A model generated the notes under the pieces. The model made no database searches. It saw only the letters and a list, made by a program, of their open reading frames with translations, and was not told the DNA's origin. From assembly GCF_000814675.1 (NCBI RefSeq), contig NZ_JWIG01000010.1:1-64000 (forward strand): a stretch of DNA of 64,000 nt, given 5' to 3'. A program made the translations under genes and the position numbers. Below are positions 1 to 8,489 of the stretch, in pieces. The stretch comes from Pseudoalteromonas distincta (GTDB taxonomy: Bacteria > Pseudomonadota > Gammaproteobacteria > Enterobacterales > Alteromonadaceae). Position 1 is the first letter of the stretch. Each line of letters opens with the position of its first letter.

Positions 1-636
1 ATTCTCACCGACGCTCAAGTAGCTGCGCTTGAAAAGAAAAAACATGATGACGAAGCGTGTGGTGAAATTGAAACGGCTCACCCAGGTTATCTAGGCTCTC
101 AAGATACATTTTACGTGGGTAATCTCAAAGGCGTTGGGCGTATCTACCAACAAACCTTCGTTGATACATACAGCAAAGTAGCGTTCGCTAAGCTCTACAC
201 CACGAAAACGCCAATTACTGCGGCTGACATACTCAACGACAAAGTACTGCCGTACTTCGAACAGTACGAGCTTCCCATGCTACGTATTCTAACCGATAGA
301 GGCACTGAATATTGTGGCAAAGTCGAACATCATGATTACCAGTTATATCTGGCTATTAATGATATCGATCATACAAAAACCAAAGCTATGTCACCGCAAA
401 CAAATGGTATCTGCGAACGCTTCCACAAAACGATACTCAATGAATTCTATCAAGTTACATTCCGTAAAAAGCTATATAGCTCATTAGCGGAATTGCAAAA
501 GGATCTGGACGAATGGATGATTTATTACAATAATGACCGAACTCATCAAGGAAAAATATGCTGTGGCAGAACGCCATTAGAAACTTTATTAGATGGAAAA
601 TTGATCTGGGCTGAGAAAAATTTAGCTCAAATCTAG
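1..636 (+). CDS. IS481-like transposase, C-terminal part (5' end outside window)
   Basis: The frame is open from base 1, so the first Met-type codon (GTG at 115) is internal and the gene begins upstream of the window. About 211 residues are visible and form an rve/DDE integrase core. The first acidic residue is in VDTYSK, the second in LTDRGTEY, and the catalytic Glu is in NGICERFHKT about 40 residues later. A YYNNDRTHQG motif typical of IS3/IS481 enzymes follows. The protein would cut and join the ends of its own element. The visible part is intact with a normal stop, so the copy may be functional, but its N-terminal helix-turn-helix cannot be seen. The assignment to IS481 rather than IS3 rests on the single-ORF layout and the terminus, and is moderate. 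Confidence 0.8.
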   Translation: MLTDAQVAALEKKKHDDEACGEIETAHPGYLGSQDTFYVGNLKGVGRIYQQTFVDTYSKVAFAKLYTTKTPITAADILNDKVLPYFEQYELPMLRILTDRGTEYCGKVEHHDYQLYLAINDIDHTKTKAMSPQTNGICERFHKTILNEFYQVTFRKKLYSSLAELQKDLDEWMIYYNNDRTHQGKICCGRTPLETLLDGKLIWAEKNLAQI

Positions 637-693
637 ACTGACAGTCACCGATTAAAAAACGGGTAACTGTCAGATCAAGTCTGAGCTAGTACA
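1..693 (+). mobile_element. Right part of an IS481-like insertion sequence
   Basis: The window opens inside a transposase gene that stops at 636. Past the stop lies a hairpin (arms 638-649 and 661-673, CTGACAGTCACC against GGGTAACTGTCAG). The sequence then reaches a plausible right terminus ending in TAGTACA at about 693; read inward this begins TGTACTAGCTCAGACTTGAT. TGT...ACA ends fit IS481-type elements. The left end lies outside the window, so the terminal repeat and target duplication cannot be confirmed. The element sits directly downstream of a damaged TonB receptor gene. Confidence 0.65.
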
Positions 694-704
694 TTTTAAC
701 TAAT

Positions 705-742
705 AAGTTATTTTATTAATTATAAGTTATTTTATTAATTAT
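705..742. repeat. 19-bp perfect tandem duplication
   Basis: The unit AAGTTATTTTATTAATTAT occurs twice back to back (705-723 and 724-742), between the IS end and the TonB receptor stop codon at 739-741. The second copy supplies the stop. It is a slippage-type duplication of AT-rich DNA. It is not at the outer IS border on both sides, so it is not a target-site duplication. Confidence 0.85.
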
Positions 743-3535
743 AAGCTGTAGCTTAAGTTAATGTAGCCAAAGCGGCCAATGTTATCGTAACTTGCGCTAC
801 CCGCGCTTGTACCACGTGAACCGTACGGAAGTTTACGATTAAATACGTTATCAACACCTACTTTAACGCCTAAACCGCTATCGAAGTTGTAACCAACAGT
901 CATATCGGTAATAAAGTATTTACCGTAAGACATTTGGTTACTTGGGTTCGAGTTACTTTCAAGCTCAACATTTGTATATAAATCTACTTCACTTAAAAAG
1001 CGTGTTTCAACTGTTGAGAAAAAGTTATCCATAACATAGCTTACAGATAAGTTAGTTTGCCACTTAGCTTCACCTGTAGTACCTGCGTATTCAATGTAGT
1101 TACTAGGATCGTCTTGGAACGGGTAATCTTTACGTTCAATTAAGTAAGTACCAATTAAGCGGGTTTTAAAGCTACCTTCAAGCGCGTCAAAGTCGTAACC
1201 TAGTTCAAAATCTATCCCTGATGCTTTTTGGCCGGCAACATTTAATACAGAGTTTTGTATTAAAGTAATTTCACCATTAGCATTACGTGTAATTAAGTTA
1301 CAGTACTGATTGTTTATACCTGTTGCGCTATCAACACAGCGATCAAGAATGTCTTGCGCGTCGATTGTGTCAATCGCATCTTCAAGTTCAATTTCCCAGT
1401 AATCAATAGTAAGCAGCGCGTTTTCTAGAAACTCTGGTTGGTAAACAATGCCTACAGTTGTACTTGTTGACTCTTCGCCTTTTACATCGCGGTTACCGCT
1501 AGTTAAACCATCTAATGAGGCTGCATCGTAACCTGAGTTAAAGTCACTCGCTACACCTAATGCGGCACAGTTTGCAGTACGTGTTGCACCGTTTGATAAG
1601 TCACCTAGGTTGTCGGCGCGACACGGGTCGTCTACATTGTAGAAAGTTTGACTTGCTGCCCCAAATACTTCACTAATGTTTGGCGCACGAAGTGCTGCAG
1701 ATTGAGTTACACGTACACGTAGCTCATCATTTACAGTCCAATCAAGGCCAAGTTTCCAGCTAGTTGCTTCGCCAATCGTACTGTAGTCAGCATGACGTAC
1801 TGCAGTATCAAACACTAAATCTTGAATAAGCGGTAAGTCAGTTAAAATTGGCATCGTCGCTTCAAAAAATACTTCGCGTACGTTGAACGAGCCTTTATCT
1901 TCGCCCAGTGCGTTAAAGAAAGTACCTTCTGCGTTATCTGGCTCTTTAGTTTCGCTTTCTTCTTGACGGTACTCGGCACCAAATGCAATACCTACATAAC
2001 CTGCTGGAAATTCAAAAATAGCGCCATTAGCAAGTGAGCCAGAAACAACTGTTTGCTTAATTGTTGAAGTACCAACTGATACCGTATTTATGTAATCAAT
2101 AGCTTGTTGAGATGGTGCGCCAAAACCCATAATATTTACAGGTACACAGCCGTCAGCTTGTGCAGCAGCGCTACGACATACTACGTTACCATTTGTATCT
2201 TCAACGGCATCAAGTGCATTAAAGTAGTTGGCTAAAATCATGTTAGCGCCGTTTTCACGCTCAAGATCAGTTTGGCCGTATACAACTGACGTATCTAATT
2301 CCCAATCTTCTAAAACAGTCCCTTTTAAGCCTGTTACAAAACGCGTTGTTTCACGCGTATTGTTTTCAATGCGGCGGCCAAGGTCACTCATCATGCGGTT
2401 AACCATGATCGAATCAACACCTTGTTCTTCCATTGTCGCTGTCAAAAAAGAAAAACGCAGGTTGGCCTATGCTTTCGCCTTGGCTGTTTACGTATTTTGC
2501 ATCAAAGTAAACGTTTAAGTCGTCGGTAACATCGTAGTTAACTTTAAAGTTTACGTTGTAGCGCTCAAACTCAGGTTGTATTTCTTCAAATTGACCTAAG
2601 TTAAAAAAGTCACATTCTGCACATGAATATGGATCTGCGTTATTGCCTATGTATAAATCACGTGCGCTGCTATCAGGGTTAAAGCTATTAATATACTTAG
2701 TTGGATCTTCAAGTGCATAAACACCTGAATCATTGATGGCGTAATAACCCGCATTAGGTGTTAAAATATCATCAGGAAAGTCAGCACTATTTTTGTTCTC
2801 ATCCGTTTGGGCTTGGTTAGGTAAGCTGCTAAAAGATGTGCTAGTCCAAGGGTGGTCAAGTGCATTTAATGAATCTTGACCTGAGTACTCAATAGCAAAA
2901 GCGGCATTACCACGGTCGTTATCAAAATTAGAGCCGTACGAGAACGTTGCTTTTTCGTTGTTGTAGCTGTTTAAATCGGCAAAACCACGGGTAACGCTAA
3001 AATCCATACCTTCAATGTTGTCTTTTAGTATAAAGTTTACAACATCTGTTACCGCGTCAGCTCCATATACAGCAGATGCACCACCAGTGATAATTTCTAC
3101 ACGCTCAACCCATACACTTGGAATAGTATTGGTATCTACAGCTTGAGAACCAGCTGAGCTTGATACATGACGCTTACCATTTACAAGTACTAAGGTACGG
3201 TCTGTACCCATGTTACGTAAATCAAGAATATTTAAACCAGCAGTACCAATAAAACGGCCTGAGTTAGCCATAGAATATGTATTGCCAAGTGCTGGTAAAT
3301 TGTTTAGCGCTTCACCAATGTTTACAGCGCCTGTATTAATTAGTTGCTCGCCACTTATAACTGTTACTGGTGCAGGTGCAATAGCACCTTCACGTAAAAT
3401 ACGTGAACCCGTTACTTCAACGCGTTCAATTTTTGTTGCTTGCTCATCTTGTGCAAGCACAGAATTACTTGCTGTTGCAGCAGCAGTAATTAATGCACAT
3501 TTAATGCTAGTAGAAAGTAAATTATGACGTTTCAT
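739..3535 (-). pseudogene. TonB-dependent receptor, frame-disrupted
   Basis: This was an outer-membrane TonB-dependent receptor of about 940 residues, expected to import a specific nutrient (substrate unknown). The 5' frame starts best at ATG 3535, which gives a Lys/Arg-led signal peptide ending in VLAQ; an ATG at 3553 is less likely. It continues through the plug domain (VTGSR, RTLVLVNGKRH, ERVEIITGGASAVYGADAV) and stops at 2414 after an FFFFDSDN stretch. The remaining barrel is open in another frame (TTG 2445 to 739) and ends in a C-terminal strand, INLSYSL. The two frames meet at 2433-2444. The family normally has more residues here, so a short out-of-frame deletion is more likely than a one-base slip. 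A sequencing error cannot be excluded. No partner genes adjoin it; an IS lies at its 3' end. Confidence 0.8.
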
Positions 3536-4149
3536 GTGTTTCCCAAAGGACATTTTATAGTAATTTAAAACAATATTTATTTTTACCTAGTACAATTTGT
3601 ATTAGGTAAAAACCTATAACTTTTGTTATGAGGGCGGCGATTATTGCATGCTGATAATCTTATTAAAAGTAAGTAACTTACTGTTAAATAAGCAACTTGA
3701 AATAATTTGAATGGCTATTGTTGCATTTTTTACATTAGTTTGTGAGGGGGGATTAGGTGGCTCTTTATGGTTAATGTACATGGTAGGTTTGTTTTGTGTT
3801 TATGCTGTTTACATCTTTATAGTTTTTATAATTTTAGAGATGGTTTTTATAGCAATTATTTTTTAGTTAAAAGTAGTTAGGAATATTCTAATTTATATAA
3901 AGAGCAGGCGGTGAGTGTTATATGTACTTAGTTGTAAGTATTATGTATGTAAATCCCGTTTTAAAATGACTTTAATGTAAGGCTTTATTTTCAAATAAAG
4001 TGAAGTTTGAATATTTTTCATTATTAATGTTTAAAAAGATCTAAACGTGTAAACCCCCTTTACAGTTTTTGGGGTCTCAATTGCTCCTTAAGTTACTTTA
4101 GCGCGTAAACTTGGTACAATTTAGCTGTTTTTAATTAATAGGTTTGACC
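3536..4149. other. AT-rich intergenic region between divergent genes
   Basis: About 610 bp with no credible open frame on either strand. It must carry the promoter of the TonB receptor gene (leftward) and of the cytochrome b562 gene (rightward). A weak ACCCC/GGGGT inverted repeat occurs at about 4054-4075. Nothing else is recognisable. Confidence 0.6.
4093..4120 (+). promoter_or_regulatory. Candidate sigma-70 promoter of the cytochrome b562 gene
   Basis: A TACAAT -10 hexamer (4115-4120) is preceded by TGG, giving an extended -10. A weak TTACTT -35 lies 16 bp upstream (4093-4098). It is 30 bp before the ATG at 4150. Confidence 0.4.
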
Positions 4150-4539
4150 ATGAAGTATTTAGTTATTATTTTTACCTTGTTGTTTAGTTCAATGTCTTTT
4201 GCGCAGCAATCTGTTGATCTTGAAATAAATATGAAAAATACGGGCCTTGCGTATAAACAAGCAGTACAGGCAACTCAACTTAGTGAATTTAATACTGCGA
4301 TTGATGAATTTATAAAGCTAGTAAAAGTAAGTAAAACAGGTAAGTTTTACAAAAAACCTGAGCAGTCATTGCAGGGCCTTGATAAAGTAATTGCCCAAGC
4401 TGAGCTTGCTAAAAAAGCAGCGAACGAGCAGGGTCTAAGTGCAGCAAAAGAACCGTTAAAAAATATAGATAATTTACGTAAAAAATATCATGAGCTACAT
4501 GAGCCTCCAGGGTTCTTTGAATTACTGTTCGGTTCATAA
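4150..4539 (+). CDS. cybC: Periplasmic cytochrome b562 family protein
   Basis: A 129-residue exported four-helix-bundle haem protein. The signal peptide runs from MKYLVIIF to SFAQ, and the mature chain starts near QSVDLEINMKNTG. The Met in DLEINM and the His in RKKYHELH sit where the family's two axial haem ligands lie, near the first and last helices, so haem binding is expected. The length fits the family. The ATG at 4150 is chosen over an upstream TTG at 4144 because it starts the signal peptide directly. Cytochrome b562 is a soluble electron carrier whose partners are largely unknown; the flanking genes give no hint. A CXXCH motif is absent, consistent with non-covalent b-type haem. Confidence 0.85.
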   Translation: MKYLVIIFTLLFSSMSFAQQSVDLEINMKNTGLAYKQAVQATQLSEFNTAIDEFIKLVKVSKTGKFYKKPEQSLQGLDKVIAQAELAKKAANEQGLSAAKEPLKNIDNLRKKYHELHEPPGFFELLFGS

Positions 4540-4621
4540 ACCTAACTATATGTATCTTTAGTCGCTACTTTTAAGCTAATTGCGTTAAAGGTATCTGCAG
4601 CAATAAATATAAGGAAACACA

Positions 4622-5008
4622 ATGGAAATTTCAGTTTCAATGTTAGAAGGCCAAAAGCAAAGCGCTAAATTTGGCGACCTAGAAGTAATCAGCGATCAAA
4701 GTGTAAACGCTGGTGGCAACGCAGAGCATCCAGAACCGTTTGATTACTTTTTAGTAAGTATGGTTTTATGTGCAGGTTTTTATGCGCGTAAATTTTGTGA
4801 GCAGCGTGATATTTCAACGCAAGGTATGACGCTTACTCAAAATAATGAAAATGTAGATGATAACGGTAAAAAGTTATTTTCAATTGAGATTAACCTACCA
4901 GACGGTTTTCCTGATAAATATAAAAAGGCGCTTATTGCAGCCGTTAACACCTGTACGGTAAAAAAAGTAATTCAGGCAGTGCCAGAGTTTTCAGTAGTGG
5001 TAAAGTAA
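4622..5008 (+). CDS. OsmC/Ohr-like protein
   Basis: A 128-residue protein of the OsmC superfamily, whose members reduce organic hydroperoxides with a pair of cysteines in the cytoplasm. The fold is indicated by the order of elements: an N-terminal strand region (FGDLEVISDQS), a helix with Cys in MVLCAGFYARKFCEQRDI, and a later helix with Cys in VNTCTVKKVIQAVPEF. The spacing matches the paired catalytic cysteines of the YhfA-like branch rather than classical Ohr. AAGGAAA precedes the ATG by a normal distance. It appears monocistronic, with a hairpin after the stop. The physiological peroxide or other substrate cannot be read from sequence. Confidence 0.8.
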   Translation: MEISVSMLEGQKQSAKFGDLEVISDQSVNAGGNAEHPEPFDYFLVSMVLCAGFYARKFCEQRDISTQGMTLTQNNENVDDNGKKLFSIEINLPDGFPDKYKKALIAAVNTCTVKKVIQAVPEFSVVVK

Positions 5009-5020
5009 TCCACCCTAAAT

Positions 5021-5044
5021 TAGGTAGCTTTAACAAGCTACCTA
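5021..5044. terminator. Stem-loop between convergent osmC-like and rpmJ2 genes
   Basis: Arms TAGGTAGCTT (5021-5030) and AAGCTACCTA (5035-5044) form a perfect 10-bp stem with a 4-nt loop, between convergent genes. There is no strong T-run on either side, so termination efficiency is uncertain. Confidence 0.6.
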
Positions 5045-5071
5045 AATATGTATAGTGCCCCACGGCTTAAC

Positions 5072-5206
5072 TTATTTTTTTTTCATTCCTTGTACTGCTT
5101 TAAAGCGTGGGTTGTTTTTACAAATTACAAATACACGACCTTTGCGTTTTACAATTTGACACCCCGGACGTTGCTTCGCACTTTTTAGGGAACTTAATAC
5201 TTTCAT
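5072..5206 (-). CDS. rpmJ2: 50S ribosomal protein L36, type B (zinc-independent)
   Basis: A 44-residue basic protein beginning [20 protein letters not shown] and ending QGMKKK, clearly L36 of the alternative (YkgO-like) class. It keeps only two cysteines (positions 16 and 29) and lacks the full Cys/His set that holds zinc in the standard paralogue. It can therefore replace the zinc-containing L36 in the large subunit when zinc is scarce. Its ATG overlaps the stop of the L31B gene as ATGA, so the two are translationally coupled. Control by the upstream Zur-box-like palindrome is inferred. Confidence 0.95.
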   Translation of the reverse strand: MKVLSSLKSAKQRPGCQIVKRKGRVFVICKNNPRFKAVQGMKKK

Positions 5207-5469
5207 ACCTTTTCCTTTTTAACAGTCGATAAACTTTTAAAACGACGGTTAAACTGTGCAATACGGCCATCTGTAGCAACAGTTTTTTGCTTGCCTGTAT
5301 AAAATGGATGTGAGTCACTTGATACGTCAATAGGTACATATGGATAAGTATTACCGTCTATTTCTACTGTGCGGCTTGTTTTAATGGTTGAGCCAATAAT
5401 AAAGTAAGAATCGGCAGCAGTATCGTGAAAAGCAACCTCTTGGTAATCAGGATGAATATTTGGTTTCAT
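5203..5469 (-). CDS. rpmE2: 50S ribosomal protein L31, type B (zinc-independent)
   Basis: An 88-residue L31 of the YkgM class: [12 protein letters not shown] at the start, then [28 protein letters not shown] and [12 protein letters not shown]. It lacks the CxxC zinc motif of standard L31, so it is the zinc-sparing form that swaps into the 50S subunit and frees zinc. The start is taken at ATG 5469, which gives the conserved N-terminus; an in-frame Met four residues upstream is less typical. It is the first gene of a two-gene operon with rpmJ2 (4-bp overlap). A near-perfect palindrome 14 bp upstream resembles a Zur operator. Confidence 0.95.
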   Translation of the reverse strand: MKPNIHPDYQEVAFHDTAADSYFIIGSTIKTSRTVEIDGNTYPYVPIDVSSDSHPFYTGKQKTVATDGRIAQFNRRFKSLSTVKKEKV

Positions 5470-5482
5470 AATACGTCTCAAT

Positions 5483-5508
5483 AAATGATATGTGATAATG
5501 TATCATTT
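5483..5508 (-). promoter_or_regulatory. Zur-box-like palindrome
   Basis: Perfect 8-bp arms AAATGATA and TATCATTT flank a 10-bp centre. The core ATGTGATAATGTATCAT (5490-5506) matches the gammaproteobacterial Zur core ATGTTATAATATAACAT at 14 of 17 positions, from memory of that consensus. It lies just ahead of rpmE2-rpmJ2, whose orthologues are known Zur targets, so zinc-responsive repression is the natural reading. Confidence 0.75.
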
Positions 5509-5710
5509 TAATTTAACGTATTTATTCTCTCATTGCAAATTATTTAAATGCTCCCCAAAAGGGGCGTAATTGCTGGCTATTTGTGCAAATAAATCAAAAA
5601 ATAAGCACTTGAATTAAAAATGCTGGCTATTGGCGTTTAGGCTGTTATAACTATATTTAAGAGTTAAAACGTTAACAAATACGGTTATAAAGTTATTACA
5701 GAGGTTATGT

Positions 5711-5980
5711 ATGAGTGACGCAACACAACAACAAGAACAAATTGACCAAGGGGTGATGGAAACCCTAAGAGAGCGCGACCACAGTACCTTGGCGCAACAA
5801 GTAAATCCGTTAACCTGCAACCATAATGATATTGTAGAGTTACTAGCAAGGTATATGGCACTAAGTGAGCAAGAAGATGATGAATTGTTTGATACTTGGT
5901 TTGATAACCTAACTAAAGAGCAACATACTGTTTTAAAAGTATTTGAAGTTTACCGTGGACAATATGAGCACCAAAATTAG
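5711..5980 (+). CDS. Small acidic protein of unknown function
   Basis: An 89-residue soluble protein that I do not recognise. It is rich in Glu, Asp and Gln, starts MSDATQQQEQIDQG and ends VYRGQYEHQN. It has no signal peptide or membrane segment and is probably mostly helical. An AGAGG ribosome binding site lies 7 bp ahead of the ATG, and the frame has normal codon use, so it is probably real. A single Cys precedes HNDIVELLARYMAL. It stands alone between the zinc-sparing ribosomal operon and a diguanylate cyclase and could be a regulator or adaptor. Confidence 0.7.
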   Translation: MSDATQQQEQIDQGVMETLRERDHSTLAQQVNPLTCNHNDIVELLARYMALSEQEDDELFDTWFDNLTKEQHTVLKVFEVYRGQYEHQN

Positions 5981-6304
5981 AGTATGTATTTTTGTACGTA
6001 TACCAGGTTCAGTGGCTATTTAAATAAAACTAAATAACCACTACTGCCTTTTGTATTAACCAGTAGCGCTGCTTTATTGATCACAACCCCACGTGTTTAC
6101 ACCATAAGTTCGGATTTAATATTATCTTTATTTAGGCACTAGTTACTGATATTTATCAGTATTCATTTATTGCTATTTTTAAGTAATGTTCTAGTTTTAA
6201 TTGGTATGCTGTTTATAGTTTAGATAAGTTTATCGGATTATATATTCGAAAATATTCGCTCCCATTTCGTAATTCATAAAACACTTAAAATTAATTGAGC
6301 TTTA
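5981..6304. other. Intergenic region, no gene seen
   Basis: 324 bp of AT-rich DNA. The only regular structure is a short palindrome, ACTGATA-TT-TATCAGT, at 6145-6160. It presumably holds the promoter of the downstream cyclase gene; no convincing -35/-10 pair was picked out. Confidence 0.5.
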
Positions 6305-7267
6305 ATGATTAAACCTGAGATCCCAAGTAACGAAGCAGAGCGATTACATGCGTTAAAAACATTAAAAATTCTAGATACGTCGCATGAAGAGCGCTTTGAT
6401 CGTGTTACTCGTATTGCCAAGCGTATGTTTAATGTTTCTATTTCATTGCTTACTTTGATTGACGAAGACCGCCAATGGTTTAAATCTAGGCAGGGGCTTG
6501 ATGCGCCTGAGCTTCCTCGCGAAACCTCATTTTGTGGCCATACCATAAATCAAGACGAGCTCTTAATAATCCCAGATACAGTCCAAGATAAAAGGTTTTT
6601 TGATAACCCTTTTGTTACAGGCGATCCTAAAGTACGCTTTTATGCTGGCTTTCCTTTAAAATTAAGGCAAGGGGTTATTATAGGCACTTTATGCCTTGCC
6701 GATAATAAACCTCGACACCTTAATGATGAAGAAAAACAATTACTAAAAGATTTAGGCACGTTGGTTGAGCAAGAGATTCAATCAATTCAACTAGCCACAA
6801 TTGACGAGTTAACAAGAATCTCTAACCGGCGTGGCTTTTTGAACCTTGCTGAGCATACGCTAAATATATGTAGGCGAAACAAAGTATCAATGTCGTTTAT
6901 CTTGTTTGATCTTAATAAGTTTAAACAAATTAATGATGTTTATGGACACCACGAAGGCGATTTTGTATTGAATAAATTTGCGCAAATTATGCTTAGTTCA
7001 TTTTGTGATTGTGAAGTAATAGGTCGACTTGGCGGAGATGAGTTTGTAGTAATGCTAAGTGATTTAGATGAAACAAAAGCTGAGTTTGTTTTACAAAGGT
7101 TTGCGGATGCAATTGCGTATGCCAATAATACCTTAAATAAGCCATACAAAATTGATTACAGTGTAGGGGTAACACACTTTAAATACGATACAGGTAAATC
7201 GGTTGAGGATATGATTCAAGATGCTGATGTTGCAATGTATCAGCAAAAAAAGCAGCAATCACTTTAG
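6305..7267 (+). CDS. GAF-GGDEF diguanylate cyclase, soluble
   Basis: A 320-residue cytoplasmic protein predicted to make the second messenger cyclic di-GMP. A GAF sensory domain fills about residues 25-155 (ERFDRVTRIAKRMF, GLDAPELPRETSFCGHTI, FYAGFPLKL). A complete GGDEF domain follows from about 165 to the end, with the GGDEF active-site motif at 243-247 and DLNKFKQINDVYGHHEGD before it. There are no membrane segments, so the GAF domain should sense an internal ligand or redox state. The inhibitory RxxD site five residues before the motif is absent (CDCE stands there), so product feedback at that site is not expected. The ATG at 6305 has only a weak upstream Shine-Dalgarno sequence. Confidence 0.9.
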   Translation: MIKPEIPSNEAERLHALKTLKILDTSHEERFDRVTRIAKRMFNVSISLLTLIDEDRQWFKSRQGLDAPELPRETSFCGHTINQDELLIIPDTVQDKRFFDNPFVTGDPKVRFYAGFPLKLRQGVIIGTLCLADNKPRHLNDEEKQLLKDLGTLVEQEIQSIQLATIDELTRISNRRGFLNLAEHTLNICRRNKVSMSFILFDLNKFKQINDVYGHHEGDFVLNKFAQIMLSSFCDCEVIGRLGGDEFVVMLSDLDETKAEFVLQRFADAIAYANNTLNKPYKIDYSVGVTHFKYDTGKSVEDMIQDADVAMYQQKKQQSL

Positions 7268-7341
7268 TGAGCTATTTAGTTTAATTGCTGCTTGAACTTC
7301 ACTTAACTTCCTCATGCTAGTACGAATCTTATAATAGGCAG

Positions 7342-8382
7342 TTATTCGCTATTGCAGTCATTTTTTGCAGCGGGTGATGCTAAAGACACATTTGGTTGCC
7401 AAATTCTGTCCCATATTTTATGAAGATTGTTTAAGTTTGGTCTTTGACTTATTTTTTCAAAGTTACCAATGCTCACCTCTAAATCATTTTTTTGACCCAC
7501 TACAAAATTAAACACATAGTTGCACTCCATCCCCATACGTAAATCAGAAAGTACAATATTGCTTTGCTTTTGGCGCACCGAATAAAACCCTTTAGTAAAC
7601 CACTGCAAGCGTTTTATAGCCCATTCATCGCTAATATTATTTAACAATGAAGGCGTTGTTTGATAAGGCGTTAATGTAACATCGCTGGGCGCGTCAAATA
7701 CTGATGCATAACCTTCGTAGTATTGTCCGTCAGACATCACAACAATACGCCACAGCATAGTGGTTAGTGGGGCAGGCGTACTAATATACGCATTTACTGG
7801 TATTTGCCTGTTGTTGAGTGCTGTTTTTACCTTGTCATCAATATTTACTTTTAAAATTAAAGCGCAAAATAAATATAGACTACTTAAAACTAAGGCCGCT
7901 GCATTTATACGATAAGCCGTTGCTGCTTGTATTTTGGGTATTAGCGTACATATTACGCCAATTAATAAAGGAAGCGTGTAAGCGGGGTCAATAATAAACA
8001 CACTAGAAACCGCAAAGGGGTACTCAGTAAAAGGCCAGAGTAGTTGTGTACCGTATACCGTTAGGCTGTCTAATATGGCATGTGTAGATAAACTTAAAAA
8101 TACTAGCCAAAACCAGCGTACTTTATAAATTTGCATTCCCGCGTGTATTTTTAATATTAGCCATACAATGAGAGGGCTAATTAATAAATGTATTAATAAC
8201 GAATGACTAAAGCTACGGTGATAAGTAAATGCTTCTACAGAGCCACCATATGGCAAAAATACATCTAAATCAGGGAGTGTGCCTAAAATTGCTCCCCATA
8301 AAACGGCTTTTCGACCTATTTTATTGCCTAATACCGCATAACCTACAGCACTGCCTAATGCTATCTGCGTTAAAGAATCCAT
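7342..8382 (-). CDS. Membrane-bound metal-dependent hydrolase, DUF457 (YdjM-like)
   Basis: A 346-residue inner-membrane protein. The N-terminus MDSLTQIALGSAVGYAVLG, the LPDLD motif (residues 36-40) and HRSFSHS (55-61) mark the LexA-regulated YdjM/DUF457 family of putative metal-dependent hydrolases. Several hydrophobic segments lie between about 62 and 190; the C-terminal 150 residues form a soluble region that is longer than in YdjM. The His and Asp motifs probably bind metal, but the substrate is unknown. AAAGGT lies upstream of the ATG. It is transcribed in the same direction as the LysR gene but is about 100 bp away, so linkage is uncertain. No LexA box was noticed. Confidence 0.75.
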   Translation of the reverse strand: MDSLTQIALGSAVGYAVLGNKIGRKAVLWGAILGTLPDLDVFLPYGGSVEAFTYHRSFSHSLLIHLLISPLIVWLILKIHAGMQIYKVRWFWLVFLSLSTHAILDSLTVYGTQLLWPFTEYPFAVSSVFIIDPAYTLPLLIGVICTLIPKIQAATAYRINAAALVLSSLYLFCALILKVNIDDKVKTALNNRQIPVNAYISTPAPLTTMLWRIVVMSDGQYYEGYASVFDAPSDVTLTPYQTTPSLLNNISDEWAIKRLQWFTKGFYSVRQKQSNIVLSDLRMGMECNYVFNFVVGQKNDLEVSIGNFEKISQRPNLNNLHKIWDRIWQPNVSLASPAAKNDCNSE

Positions 8383-8489
8383 TTTGATTAATACCTTTAA
8401 TTACTACTTTTATTATTTATACTTTTTGATTATTAAAAAGCGTCAAAAAATAATGTGAAATATTTGATAAGCACATCAATGCCTAAAAT

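Noticed and set aside
705..742. Target-site duplication of the IS481-like element
   Set aside because: Both copies lie on the same side of the IS end, so this is a tandem duplication, not a target duplication.
2228..2518. Plus-strand open frames across the TonB receptor region
   Set aside because: They are antisense shadows of the receptor coding sequence with no start signal or family pattern.
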